This document shows positions 32,481 through 43,951 of a DNA stretch of 64,000 bases, in pieces. The translations under genes and the position numbers were made by a program. The notes under the pieces are model-generated. The model searched no databases, was not told the DNA's origin, and worked only from the letters and a program-made list of their open reading frames with translations. Position 1 is the stretch's first letter, and each line of letters begins with the position of its first letter. The DNA comes from Endocalyx cinctus (lineage: Eukaryota > Ascomycota > Sordariomycetes > Amphisphaeriales > Apiosporaceae), in assembly GCA_001600455.1 (NCBI GenBank), contig BCKC01000008.1, positions 1,089,345 through 1,153,344 of the forward strand. Direction: 5' to 3'.

Positions 32481-33969
32481 ATGGCTGTCGCAGCCGCTTC
32501 TTCCAGTGGGTCGGTAGATCCTAGCATCCGTAAAAAGGTGCTGAAAGTTATCTTTGTATCATTACTTCTTGATCTGGTATGTTAAAACCGTGAGCAAAAC
32601 GTGTATGCGTGTCTGTCGCTCTTTGTGTGCATGTGTGTGCATATGTGCGTGTGTATGTGTGGATCTAAGCTAAAGCTTGTTCGTCGTGGTTTACCTGTAG
32701 CTATCCTTCACCTTCATATTACCCCTCTTCCCCAACCTGCTCGAATTCTATCGAAACAGCGAGGTCGGTCCGGATTCGCAATCGACCTTGCTCGCGCGCA
32801 TACTCAGCGGCCTCAACGCCTACAAATCCGCCTTCGCGAAGCCCATCGACTCGAGATACGACATCGTCCTCCTCGGCGGAGCCCTCGGCAGCCTCTTCTC
32901 CCTGCTCCAAGCGATCGCCTCGCCCGTCATCGGACACCTGTCGGACAAGTATGGCCGGAGGACGGCGCTCCTCGCGAGCATGGCGGGAAACATCGTCTCG
33001 GTCCTCCTGTGGGTCGTGGCCGTCGATTTCCGAACGTTCCTAGCCTCCCGCGTTGTCGGCGGCTTGTCGGAGGGCAACGTCCAGCTCGCCACCGCCATCG
33101 CGACCGATATATCGGACGAGGGGTCCCGAGGGTCGACCATGGCCCTGATCGGCGCCTGCTTCTCCATCGCCTTCACCTTCGGCCCCGCCCTGGGCGCGTA
33201 CCTGAGCTCCGTCGCCACCGTAGCCGCGAACCCTTTCGCCACGGCCGCCGGTGTGTCGCTCTTCTTGATCGTCACCGAGACGCTATACCTCTACGTATCC
33301 CTCCCCGAGACCTTACCTAGCAAGAAGAACGCGGACTCCGACGCGAAGAAGACGAAGACGACGACTACTCCCGCCACGCGCACGAACTCGCCCCTCCTCC
33401 TCAACTTCGTACACTTCGCCTTCCTGCTCTTCTTCTCCGGCATGGAGTTTTCGCTACCCTTCATGACGTACGACCTGTTCAAGTACACGTCGGCCAAGAA
33501 CGGGCGCCTGCTCGGGTACATCGGGCTCGTCGCGTCCCTCCTCCAAGGCGGCGTCACGCGCCGCATGCCCCCCCTGCGAACGGTCCAGCTCGGCGTCGTC
33601 GCCTGCCTCGTCGCGTTCGCGATGCTAGGGCGTATCAATAGCGTGGGATCCCTGTACGTCGCGGCGACGTGCCTCGCGACGACGTCGGCGACCGTAGTCA
33701 GCGGGCTGAACACGCTCGCGAGCTTCGAGGCGGCCGAGGGCGAGCGCGGCGGCAAGCTCGGCATCCTCCGCAGCTGGGGCCAGATGGGCCGCGGCTTGGG
33801 CCCCGTCCTCTTCACCAGCGTCTACTGGTGGGCCGGACGCGAGAGGGCGTACGCCGTCGGCGCCGTCGGCGTCGGTGCCGTCGCGCTCCTGGTCTTCGGC
33901 GGGCTCAAGACTCCGCCCGGGTCCGTCGCGAAGAAGGGTAAGGCGGCCGCGGAGAAGAAGGAACTGTAG
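32481..33969 (+). CDS. major facilitator superfamily transporter, MFSD10/TETRAN-like
   Basis: Two exons, 32481-32576 and 32701-33969 (intron of 124 bp, donor GTATGT, acceptor GTAG), give 454 residues in phase 0. Exon 1 holds the short cytosolic N-terminus and the first half of TM1 (KVIFVSLLLDL); exon 2 completes it (LSFTFILPLFPNLLEFY). The loop between TM2 and TM3 carries the MFS motif A as GHLSDKYGRR. Further hydrophobic segments suggest ten to twelve spans. The pattern LLDL..FTFILPLFPNLLE and the long TM1-TM2 loop resemble MFSD10 (TETRAN), an organic-anion/tetracycline-type transporter group; substrate cannot be told from sequence. It is GC-rich compared with its flanks. The intron contains TGTGTG/TGTGCG runs. 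Confidence 0.85.
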
Positions 33970-36900
33970 AGAGAAAAGACTCAAAAAAGATACCGTGTGC
34001 GTGTGTGTATAGAATGATTAGACGAAAGAAAATTGGGTGTGAGATTCAAGCTGTATGTCTGTTGTCATCTTCGATCCTCTGTACGTTTACTATGTCATTA
34101 TACACTATTTGTAGATAATAATTCAAATAATAAGAAATTAGGAACAAATATCCATGGGTTCAAGCATGTTGGTTATTACTCACTTAGGGATATATTTCAG
34201 ATACGCCGTAAAGCCTTCCCGTCTTTGCTCTTCAAAGGTACATATCGCCACGACATTCACGTCAAGAGAGTAAGATACGCAGGAGATGGCGCTATCAAAA
34301 AACGGCCCCCGTTCTATTTTTTTTTTTTTTTTTTTGGAGTCTGCCCCCAAAATTCCCCCAAGACTTTTGAGACATGAGATTCTTCACATTACTCATCGAT
34401 CGTCTATCGTACCATACAAGCACATACTTTTCTTTTTCTTTCTTTTTTTTTCTCATCTGCTCACTCCTCGGTCTTCTTTCCTCACTCCAATTTCTCAAAC
34501 TCGGTTCGCTCTCCCTCTCTGGGCCGTCTTGGCTCCTGACCGCTAAAGGCCCAAAAAAAAAAAAAAAAAAAAAAGCGAAGGTTGATTTCATGAAACATGA
34601 CCTCACGAGGCTTATATACATATCTATTATTACCTAGGATTCCTCACCTTGGCCTCTTGACGTTGATCTCGGCATCCTCCCTCGGCCTCTCCCTCGGCCT
34701 CCCAAAATCTCACTCAGCAGCCACCCCGGGGGGAAAGTAAAGAAGACAAAAAAAAAAAAAAAAGAGTTCAAGAGGGGAGGTGTGAGCGGGTAGAGATACT
34801 AAAAATATTATAATCTCTTCGACATGCCTCCCCACCTCTCTCTGTTACTGTGCCTATGCGTATGCGTATTCTCCTTCGTGAAGGATGCGCGAGCTATGTT
34901 AATCCCGCTCCACAACTTTTTGAGATGGGGGCGGGAGATAAGGACGGGGAAAAAGGAATGAGAAGGAATATCGCGTCGGGAATGAGCCGGACAAACCGGT
35001 GGGGTTACTGTTACGTATGGGGATAGGGGGAGGGGGGGCGGATGGGCGATGTTTAATGGATGCTTTACGTGATTGCGTCGTGGCCACTTCTCTTCCCTTT
35101 TTTATCTTTCTTTTTCTGTTAGGCAGGACAATATCGTGAGGCCGCCGACAGTGGTCAGTTTTACGAGACAGAGAGGGAGCAATAGGACTAGCAGGACAAC
35201 AGAAAGAGAGTGGCTCAGAGTGGCATATGGTACCGGTCTCGACGACACTCTGCCGAGTTTCAGCAAGGCAGAAAAATAAGTAGACAAGGCCCTCCTCCTC
35301 GTGCGCCAAAGGAAGAAGAAGAAGAGGACGAGTAGGAAGGGGCCCGGCAGAATCTAGCCTGGAGCATACGGGTTGAATAAACTGCAAGTGAGGCAGGTAT
35401 GCAAGAGGAGCCAACTTGCTTGCCCCCCCCCCCCTTTGGAAGTGAGTGGATAATGATGAAATGAGAGGAAGAAGAAGAGCGAGAGGAGAAATGAGGATAC
35501 GGAATTCGCCCTTTTCTCGACCGCGCGACTAAGGACCCTGCGGGAGGATTCAGGATGCCCAGTATCCTCTCCCCCCGCGCTATTACCAACAGCGACGAAA
35601 ATTGTCATGGTTCTTCAGCTGTGCCACTCGGCCGGGGGCGGACGACGGAGAATAATGAAATATAATAAAACGACCTCTTTTTTTTTTTAATGTGTGTGAG
35701 TTTTTTTTTTTTTTCTAAAAAAGTTTTCAGGTCGGCCAGGGTGGGTCAGGCGAGGTAAGCAGAAACGTGACCGAAGTTTGAATCGGGAAGAAACGAGCCC
35801 CGCGCGAAACTGAGCTTTTCTGTCCAAAAAGTGTTAAGCGTCGTGACAGAAAGAGGATACTTGGGGGCAGATCACAGTTTTTGACAAGGCTTTTTCAGCC
35901 CCCATCAAAGACCGGGGGGGAAAGGGGAGGAGAAGGCCAAGGGGTGAGGCAAAAAACTCTCTCTCTCCAGCTAGTGTAGTGTAGGGGGGGAAGCGAAATT
36001 GAGGATTGTTTGCTACTTCTGTTCACGCACGTCCCTCTTGGATCTATTAACAGACCGAGAGACGACCGAGACCTGACGTTGGGAATTTTCTTAACCTGGA
36101 GAGCTCGTCGTGGCGAGTTTCGTCTCACTTCAGCACCGCGGCGTTGTCACCCCTTGAAGAGTCCTAATAAACGTCTGACACCAGCTGTGGGGTCGGCGAT
36201 GGGCGTAGTAAAGAACCGTGCAGAACGTGAATATACGGTATGTATATGCAGCATTTGGTCACTGATAGCGTTATTCAAGGCCGAAGGCGCGCGGCCCCCA
36301 TCAATCGCGTAGATATAGTAATGCTCGGTCTGTGTAAATAGTTCTAGCGCAAGGTTGATAAGGTCAAATTTGTGATTTATTTAGAGCAGCTATAGTCACC
36401 AAGTTATGTCACATCACATATAAGGCTTGCTTTCCTTGTCCTGAACACGGTCACATGACCGCCTTAGGTAGGTGAAGTCTCGTCGGTGGCGTTTGTTCTT
36501 GCTAACGTTGGTATACAAGAAACAGGGATTGTGAGTAAAAGCACTCTGGTATTCAAAATCGTCAGTGAAGCGTCAACCACCCTGCCACCCACACTGCATA
36601 GAGGATGTTTTTGGGTATACCAAAGCAGTGGCATAGTATAGCTGCTTATGTGCTCCGAGACACAGGCTAGGAATAGAACATGCCGTGCGCCGATCGTGTA
36701 ATATAACGTCAGCCCCAAATCCCCGCTCCCGACCTGTCCAGAATTACTAATTTAGATATCCAAACCCAGGTATACATATACGAAGAAAATATGAAGGAGA
36801 GGTTAAAGAGAAGAAGAAAATATTCTCTTGTCATATTTCTTACGTACATCAATCTGTCACTGGGTTTTTTTTCTCTCTTGGCGAAGAAGACTGAAAGAGA

Positions 36901-39900
36901 AAAGAGTAAGGGGAAGTAGACAGATTAGGCAGTCATACATGAATACTCACATACGTACGGATGATCTTTGCATGCTGTGCTAGACAACGGGAACGGGTAA
37001 TGGTACCGGGATATAGGTTAATTGCGGCTCTGCCGTTATTACTTCTGCTTGTCTCTCTGGATTATTTCAAGTGTGTGATTCATCGGGGAATAGCATCAGG
37101 CATTCGTTGCATTAAAAAAAGAGAGAATGGCCAACGCATCATATTGATGTGTACGCCAAGTAGCACGGAATTGCCTACGCAATGCATTAGTTTCTAAGAC
37201 ACATGCAACTGACGATGAAGTCTTTCTTTCTTTATTTCTTTTTTTCTTACATGGTTTTTTTTTTCTTCTTTTCTTTTTTCTAAGTTTGTCAGATTATGCT
37301 ATTCTTATGCGAGATGCGGATATGCTAGTAAGATGTCAGACCTCTCTCGTCGACGAATTCAGCAATAGATACATGCATCAATTATATTTTCTACGCGTGC
37401 CAGGGAATATCGGGTCCGATTACACTGTATTTGGGGGAGGGGGAGAGGGGGGGTTTGGTATTGATTGTTTCTCGAGAGGTTACATCGTGTTGAATTATAT
37501 TACTAATATGGCAATCCAGAATCGGGTTCTCTAAAAAAGAAAGAAAAGAAAAGAAATGCCACAGTGAGAAAGGTGAGATTTATAATAGGTTGACTAAGTA
37601 TAGTGTACGCAGAGCCGCAAAACATCCATCGTACTCACGCTGCCCCCCCTTTTCTCTCAGTTTTTTTTCTCACGACATAGATTACGCAATGAGAGAAAAG
37701 GTAGCAAAACAAATAGAAATTGACGTGATTAACTTTACCTTTCCTTCGTAACCCTCCTAAACCCCCTCTCCTTTTTCCCCCTTATATATATATATATATA
37801 GATAAATTATAATAAAATAAAAAGGTATACCCTACCTATCAGAGCCGATAAGGCTTCGAAATTATGTAGCGTATGCAATCAATGTATAAAGATGACTACA
37901 TACATATTTTTCAACCGGCGAGGGTGGGGACAGCCAACGTGATCACGGTAATATACACGTAACAAGGGAACCCCCCGGCCCTCTTTCTTTTCCCTTGTAG
38001 TATTGGCAATTGATTCACATCTTTACGTGTATTTTGAATTCATTCCTTTTCGGTACTTCGTAGCATGCATCGATTAAAAGCAACCCAGGCAAAAAAAAAA
38101 AAAAAAGCCACTGGGACTATATCGAGACCTCGGTCCAATTAATGCCGTTTCCGTTTCTTCTTGAATTCTTCTCTCACTCTGCTCACTTTGGAAAGGGAGG
38201 GTTACTATCAACAAAAAAAAAAAAAAGGAAAGAAAGACTGATATACGACATAAGGTATCGCTAGCCCTGTTAACCATTTCCTTTCTTTAACGATTCAACC
38301 ACCCTTCTCTCCGGTCATGGTAGCTGTACGGCCGCGTATTCACTCAGCTGACAATACTTGATCGTGTGAAGTACCCGTCATCAATCTGGGTTAGTCTATA
38401 TGCACGAAGACGGTTCGCGCACCAGTCCCGAGGGGATGGCCCTCAATGGCGGGCCGGGTGGATCTTCAACTCCTCCTTTTCTTTAGTTTGAATTTTATTT
38501 TTATTTTTAAATTTTTCTTATTTTATTTTGGAAACCTACTCGCCCTAAGTGACCAGGTTGCTTAGTATGATCTATGTACATATGTACCGTATGTATGTCT
38601 CCGTCCGCGTATATGTATGGTACTATGCATCACGAAAGCACAGCATTCCATACCCGTCGGTACGCATGCACATCTCATTGACGCCCACTGGAAGTACCGT
38701 AGCTAGCGCAAGCGGTCGCCTTGAAGCCGCCTCTTCTCTGCCTAGGATGCCTATGATGATACCATGCGTTTTGTCTCCACCATCCTCCAGCATCTCTCGC
38801 TCCTTTGCTCTTTTTTTTTTTTGGAAAAAAAAAAAAACGGCTATAGAACGGGATCTCGGTTCTCAACCCGTTGGGGTGTCGTTAGCTCGCTAGTTTTCAA
38901 ATCTCTGCCTCCTTCTAACAAGGCACCCGTATTCTTCTCGTCCCTGCTCTCTCGTTGAAGAATTATTCCAGGTTTCGTACCTCGCTCCCCCTTCATTGGC
39001 CAATGGGAGTCAGGGTCACATAACAGGAAAGTTGACCATTACCTACGCGGACCAGGTAAATTGAACCCGTACCTTTTCCAAAGGGCAAAAAAAAAAAAAA
39101 AAAGAAACTCATTCAAGCGGTATCCCGTTAATCCTTACAAGGGGTCATCCGGATCTTCGTCGGACACCTCTCGTGGCGTTCGAATCTAGGATCCTCATCG
39201 ACCCATTGCCCCTGTCTATCACGTTGAGAAGGGAGGTAGAGGGGTGGTGATAGCAAGAGCGTACCGCCTCTATGACCGTCTGCGTAGATCTTTCCATAGT
39301 TTTCTATCAAAGCCTCGAGGCGAAATAGAAAGTTGGTAGCGTCATATACACCATCCGTCGCATGCGCCGAGAGAAAGCCTAACGCGTGTGATTTGGTAGG
39401 TTAAGACTTATATGTATCCTCTTTGCCTTAAATGGCTGCCTTATCCTCTTTTTTATAATTTCAAGATGGGATGCCTTAGACTATAGTGGTGAAGTAGGAA
39501 TTTAAGAAGAGGAAATAGAGAGTAGTGCAACTGCTTGTATTCATTGGTTCGAATTCGTGAAAGATCGGAAGGAAAAAAAATAATACATCGATGAAATAAT
39601 AATAACCAGTTCAGACCCGCCTCCTATACCGCTTTTCCTTTTTTTCTTTTTTTTTTCTTTTTTTTTTCCTATACCTGAAAGAGAAAATCGAAAAGAGAGA
39701 ATAAAAATCCTGCGCCGGACCGACCGAGATGAAGATAACCTGCCTCATGCAACCGTCATCCAGGCGTGAGCCTCCGTCTAATTGTGTAAGATAAAGGAAC
39801 CACAGTGTCAATATATCCCGGCGTGTAGTTACCTCATAATTCGTGCTGAGAATCCAAAAGAAGATCTCGGTATTCCCTAGTTTTGGACCCTGTCTCTATT

Positions 39901-39940
39901 TTGTTGTTCCATTCTTGATCTGGGTGGAGTCCAGTCCAAC
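33970..39940. other. about 6 kb gene-poor region
   Basis: No frame here shows a recognisable domain, and I could not build a spliced gene. Composition changes along it: T-rich with long T/A tracts at 34317-34574; strongly purine/G-rich on the plus strand from about 34900 to 36000 (runs of G, and a C12 at 35423-35434); then mixed AT-rich DNA with an (AT)n run near 37783-37800 and A16 near 38090. The longest frame (34899-35414, minus) is low-complexity Pro/Leu/Ser translation of the purine-rich strand. A minus frame at 39128-39310 ends in plausible protein-like sequence but lacks support. Long non-coding transcripts or unrecognised small genes could be hidden here. Confidence 0.4.
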
Positions 39941-40266
39941 TTAGGTCTGTTTCTCGACGTATATCTCACACTGCCCACATCGCTGCCGGTAACACTCGGT
40001 ACAAGAAATGTTATATTCATACGACAAATTCGTAGAATTGGTGCAGTGACACTGTACCACAATTCATCAGTTAGCTAAATTTTTCTTTTCCTTTTAGTAA
40101 AAGAAGAAAGAGTATGAAAGGGGTTGGTCATTACGCATTTCCACTTCCAGTCCGCTGTGGCTCCTGACGTGGTAGAGTATCTGGTGCTGTTGCTAGCCGT
40201 CGAAATTTCCTGCACTCCACTAGTGAAGCGTCCGGAGTAACTGTTCTCGACTGGGTATGAAGACAT
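39941..40266 (-). CDS. small Cys-rich protein, two exons (putative metal-binding)
   Basis: The model is exon 40266-40135 plus exon 40051-39941 on the minus strand, with an 83-bp intron (donor GTAATG, branch GCTAAC, acceptor ACAG), in phase 0. The product has 80 residues: a Ser/Thr/Asn-rich N-terminus (MSSYPVENSYSGRF), then DWKWKCCHC across the junction, then SCTECYRQRCGQC and the end EIYVEKQT. Seven Cys lie in pairs (44/45/47, 61/64, 69/72) like a treble-clef or ribbon zinc site. Many short fungal proteins share a W-x-CC-x-C...CxxC...CxxC pattern, but none I can name has a known function. There is no signal peptide. A longer start 15 codons upstream (MIFSISLARPKKKLN) is possible but less likely. 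Confidence 0.65.
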
Positions 40267-43200
40267 GTTTAATTTTTTTTTTGGTCTGGCTAAAGATATA
40301 CTGAAAATCAAGAAGTAACAGAGAGGGGATTTGTAGTTTTTCTTTGATATGAGTAGAGATGAGAAATACGGCGATGGGAAGCTGGTGATGAACAGAAAAA
40401 AGATGTCTGAGAAACTGACTTTTATATGTATTTTGAATCATCTAAGACGAATACACAATACTTAGCCCAAAAGCCAAATATAGGGGCAGGGTAAAGAAGA
40501 CTCATCCTTCTCTCCTATTCTGGCAGCTGGGTGGCTCAGATTGATGACAGTTGACTTATCATCGGTAGAGCTAGTTTTAGATTCTGAGATCATAAGCTTG
40601 TCTGGCCCCATATACGCAGCAAGCAGATGATAGAAGAAGTTGAAAGGATGCTTGCTGTGAAATAAAAGGCCCCCTAGTGGATCCAGAACCGAAAGTAACC
40701 TTCCTCACCTAAATAGGAAATCATCTCGAATTGAGATTCATTTGTTTGATCCACTCTGCATGTATTTCGGTAGAATCAGGGTCACTGATTGATCCGATAT
40801 GTTGTTGTGTACTCGTAGCTGTGCCATTGATGAGTCTTCACGTCGAGTGGGGAAGCACCCATTTCCCATAAAAGCCGTCCTAAATCGAACCACCAACCAG
40901 CTGCGTCCCGAAGATTTGCAGTACGACAGCCTCAGAGAAACCAAATTGTGTGCTCAGTGTTCAGCCCCCGGCTTCGCCATCTGAGGGCCAGTCGGAAATT
41001 TCCTCTCAAGTTCCGCTTCTGCCTGCCAAAGAAAGCCTCCACTTGCGGATTCCCATTCCGAATTCAGCTCGTTTCAGGTCCCAGTGACGTTAGGTAATTC
41101 TGGAAGCTGGCATGCTCATAGGGCTGAATTGAGTCAGTGTTCCAAGAATACCCCCACCTTAGCCTACCGTTGCCATTAAAATAATGCTATCACTGCCTCT
41201 TCATAAACTTTGGACCGACGTAATATGTACCGGCAGCTTCACGTGGATGACTAGGCTTAGATGATAATATTGCTGAGTGAGCAATGATTCTTCACCGAAC
41301 CTTGGATGAAAGGCAGATTTCGATTTGACAAAGGAGTTCAGCTCGGATGCAATGAAACTTGGTAAGATACCACCTCCCTCGAAAAATTTTCAAACTAGGA
41401 GTATTGTCATGCTGTCATCGAGATCAGAGAAGAAATATGAAGCAAGTAGGGATGTTTGGACATCAATTCATGTCTTTTCGTAATCAGATACAGTTGACTG
41501 AAGACCTTCTCGAGTAGGTAAACGTGGTATGTGCTCATGTCTTGTCAAAGGTGTACTGAGCAAGTCATGATTGACTACCTAAAACGTAAGTTATGACTAT
41601 ACTTCTCGGGTATCTAGACATCAAAAAACGTCGGTGCCGGTAATTGAGATACTTTCTCACTTGTGAGTAAAGTTACCAATGGTGTCAAGCTTCTACTCCG
41701 TTGACCTCATTTCGCAGCATTGTTTGCTAAAACGAGGGCAAGCGGAGTTTATATAGACGTGTGAGAGCCCGCACTAATCTCTCGCTAGGTCATAAGATGA
41801 GCGTCCCACAATGTTGAGCAATCAGTATTCATCAGCTTATGTTCAGCGATGCCGAATAACACCAGTTTAATCCTAGTCATGACAGGTGTTCGCCCGATGA
41901 TGAGTCAAGCTTACGCCTGAGAGCGAAGCTGCTTGCCAACTTGTCACTTCGAAAATTCGTAACCTATATTCGCCGACATCGTTGTTATGATCAATGCGAG
42001 TCTAGTGGCTTTTCCTCTTACGAAATGTGCCTTGATCGTCAACGGCTCAAGACGAATTTTGGTTTCCCACGTCGGTTTAGGAAAGAGTTGACATGGCTGA
42101 TCAAGCGAGGGAGAATAATGGCAGTGATACGGCGGATAAAATTGAGAATGCCACAGGGTGACAAGGGTGCGCTCACCTGGGCTGTGGGATAGGACTATGG
42201 ATAGCTTACCAACTATTCTAACATATCTCACCGTTAAAATGCGAAACATATTCCACTTGTCCTCCGGGTAGAGAGATAAGAGCTGACTACATGATAGCGA
42301 AGCGACAGGTTTAAAGATAGAGGTTGGCGCAATGCTGTAGTTGATAGGGCTGAAGAGCCGCATTCAATTTACAATGATGACCGAGACATGGCGGATGACT
42401 TTCGATGCCTGATACGAGGGACACGGTAGGACTTCCATACAATACACCTGGTAGCTCCGGATATTATCCTAGATTTGCTAGTTGTGTTGACGCTACCTTC
42501 TAGATGTTCAATTTTCAAGAATTGCACAAAAAAGTGTATGCAGATCCCGCGTAAGCAATTGATCATGTAGAACACGTCAAATATTGTAATTATAGCAGAA
42601 AGTAATTTCTGTGGGCAGAAGATCCAACTTTAGTCCATATTGGAATAATAATCATACGTAGGTGGCAGGAAGTAATGGTGTCTTGACGGTTCCCCTCAAT
42701 TTCAGAGTCCTTTACCCATCAGCCCATGCGCCTTTTGATTAGGTAAGGTCAACCAACAACTTTCTTCCAGGAGTTCACATATCAGATCACGGAGCACGAG
42801 CCACATCGCCAACAAACCGAAGACATAAACGTTGGCCGGACTGCCTCAATGTCTGGGGAGAAAATTGAGAATCTCATTAAAATTTATGGTGGATAATAGT
42901 GCTGACACGGATAAAAAGTGTCACCAGGAGGTACTAGCAAATTCCAACACAATTACCACTACTACTGGCCTCCCAACGTCCACACTTGCATTGGTATCAA
43001 TAAACGCCCAAGAGTACCTCGTTCCAAGTACGAAATAAACCTAGTTAAGATAAATTACGTGCTCATAAGCGACCATCAACCTTAATTAACACTGTATTTC
43101 GTATTCTTAACAAAATTATTAAATATATTCGCTGTATTTTCAATGGCCTGAGGCATTGTCCTGGTGGAGGCCGGTGATGTGCGAGTACCATTATGATCAA

Positions 43201-43368
43201 CCCCCTAGACGATTAAATTAACTTCAATTGGATTTCGTCAAACACGGGAAGAGAACGTGTGTTGATTGATTGTGTCGAAGTCCCGACATAAAATTGTTCA
43301 TGTCTTCTCTTTGCACTCGTTGCCGTCGTCAAAATCGTAATTTAAGTAATATCAGCTTCATAGCCGGT
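40267..43368. other. spacer with possible gene relics
   Basis: About 3.1 kb, less AT-skewed and poorer in T tracts than most spacers here. Several short frames read like protein but are closed by stops: 40738-40944 minus, 40799-40984 plus, 41941-42192 plus and 42832-43038 plus. I could not join them into one gene by splicing on either strand. It may be a decayed gene or element, or ordinary spacer. Confidence 0.35.
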
Positions 43369-43951
43369 CTATGCGGTCCAACCAGCAGAGCGAGTAGAGG
43401 CGTTTCGGTTGAGTTTGGCGCGACCAGTGAAGCGGCTGTTGCGCTCACGATGTGACCACCAATAACCCAAAGACCCGATAGTACCAATTAGCCACAAAAG
43501 CGCTGCAGCCAGATCGACCCAGACGGCATTCTTCATTCGTTGGATATCACTATCCCCTTCTGGATCTTCATGGATGTACATGGAACCAAATAGTCCGAAG
43601 AGCGCAATCCACAGGGCGAAGATTATGAAGCTCCATATCGTGACGGCCGCAAATCGAAGAATGAACGGGATAAGATAGAGTACAGCTGTGAGGGCCGACA
43701 GAGAGCCGACGACTAGTGCAAAAACCTGCGAGGAATTATATTATTAGTAAGAAACATTCCTGATAGCAGTGCGTAATCTGTCACGAGGAACGCTATGAAC
43801 CCACCCATTTGCCATCTGAATATTTCCCTTCCTGGCGTGCCCTCTGCACATCTACCCCATACAACCCAATAACAGTGAGGGATAGTACGAATTGAAAGAA
43901 GTGAAGAATGGCGAAGAGCAAATAGCTCACAGTCATGCCTAGGATACCCAT
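43369..43951 (-). CDS. MARVEL-like four-span membrane protein, two exons
   Basis: Exons 43951-43805 and 43725-43369 on the minus strand, with a 79-bp intron (donor GTGGGT, acceptor CAG), join in phase 0 to 167 residues ending TAG. There are four hydrophobic spans: about 7-31 (SYLLFAILHFFQFVLSLTVI), 50-70 (VFALVVGSLSALTAVLYLI), 73-98 (AAVTIWSFIIFALWIALFGL) and 113-140 (VWVDLAAALLWLIGTIGSLG). Between spans 1 and 2 lies GVDVQRARQEGKYSDGKW, and between 3 and 4 MYIHEDPEGDSDIQRMKNA. The tail is basic and Ser/Thr-rich. Order, spacing and the Trp/Asp in span 4 match the fungal MARVEL-domain family, plasma membrane proteins linked to membrane microdomains (eisosome Nce102-like) or of unknown role. The family is an inference from topology and motif feel. 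Confidence 0.8.

Noticed and set aside
32601..33320. 239-aa plus frame
   Set aside because: Off-frame overlap of the MFS transporter; the MFS frame has clear membrane spans and motif A.
34899..35414. 171-aa minus-strand frame
   Set aside because: Low-complexity Pro/Leu/Ser translation of a purine-skewed strand, no domain and no splice partners.
39480..39570. possible tRNA (B-box-like GGTTCGAATTC)
   Set aside because: T-stem and acceptor stem do not pair and there is no convincing A box spacing.
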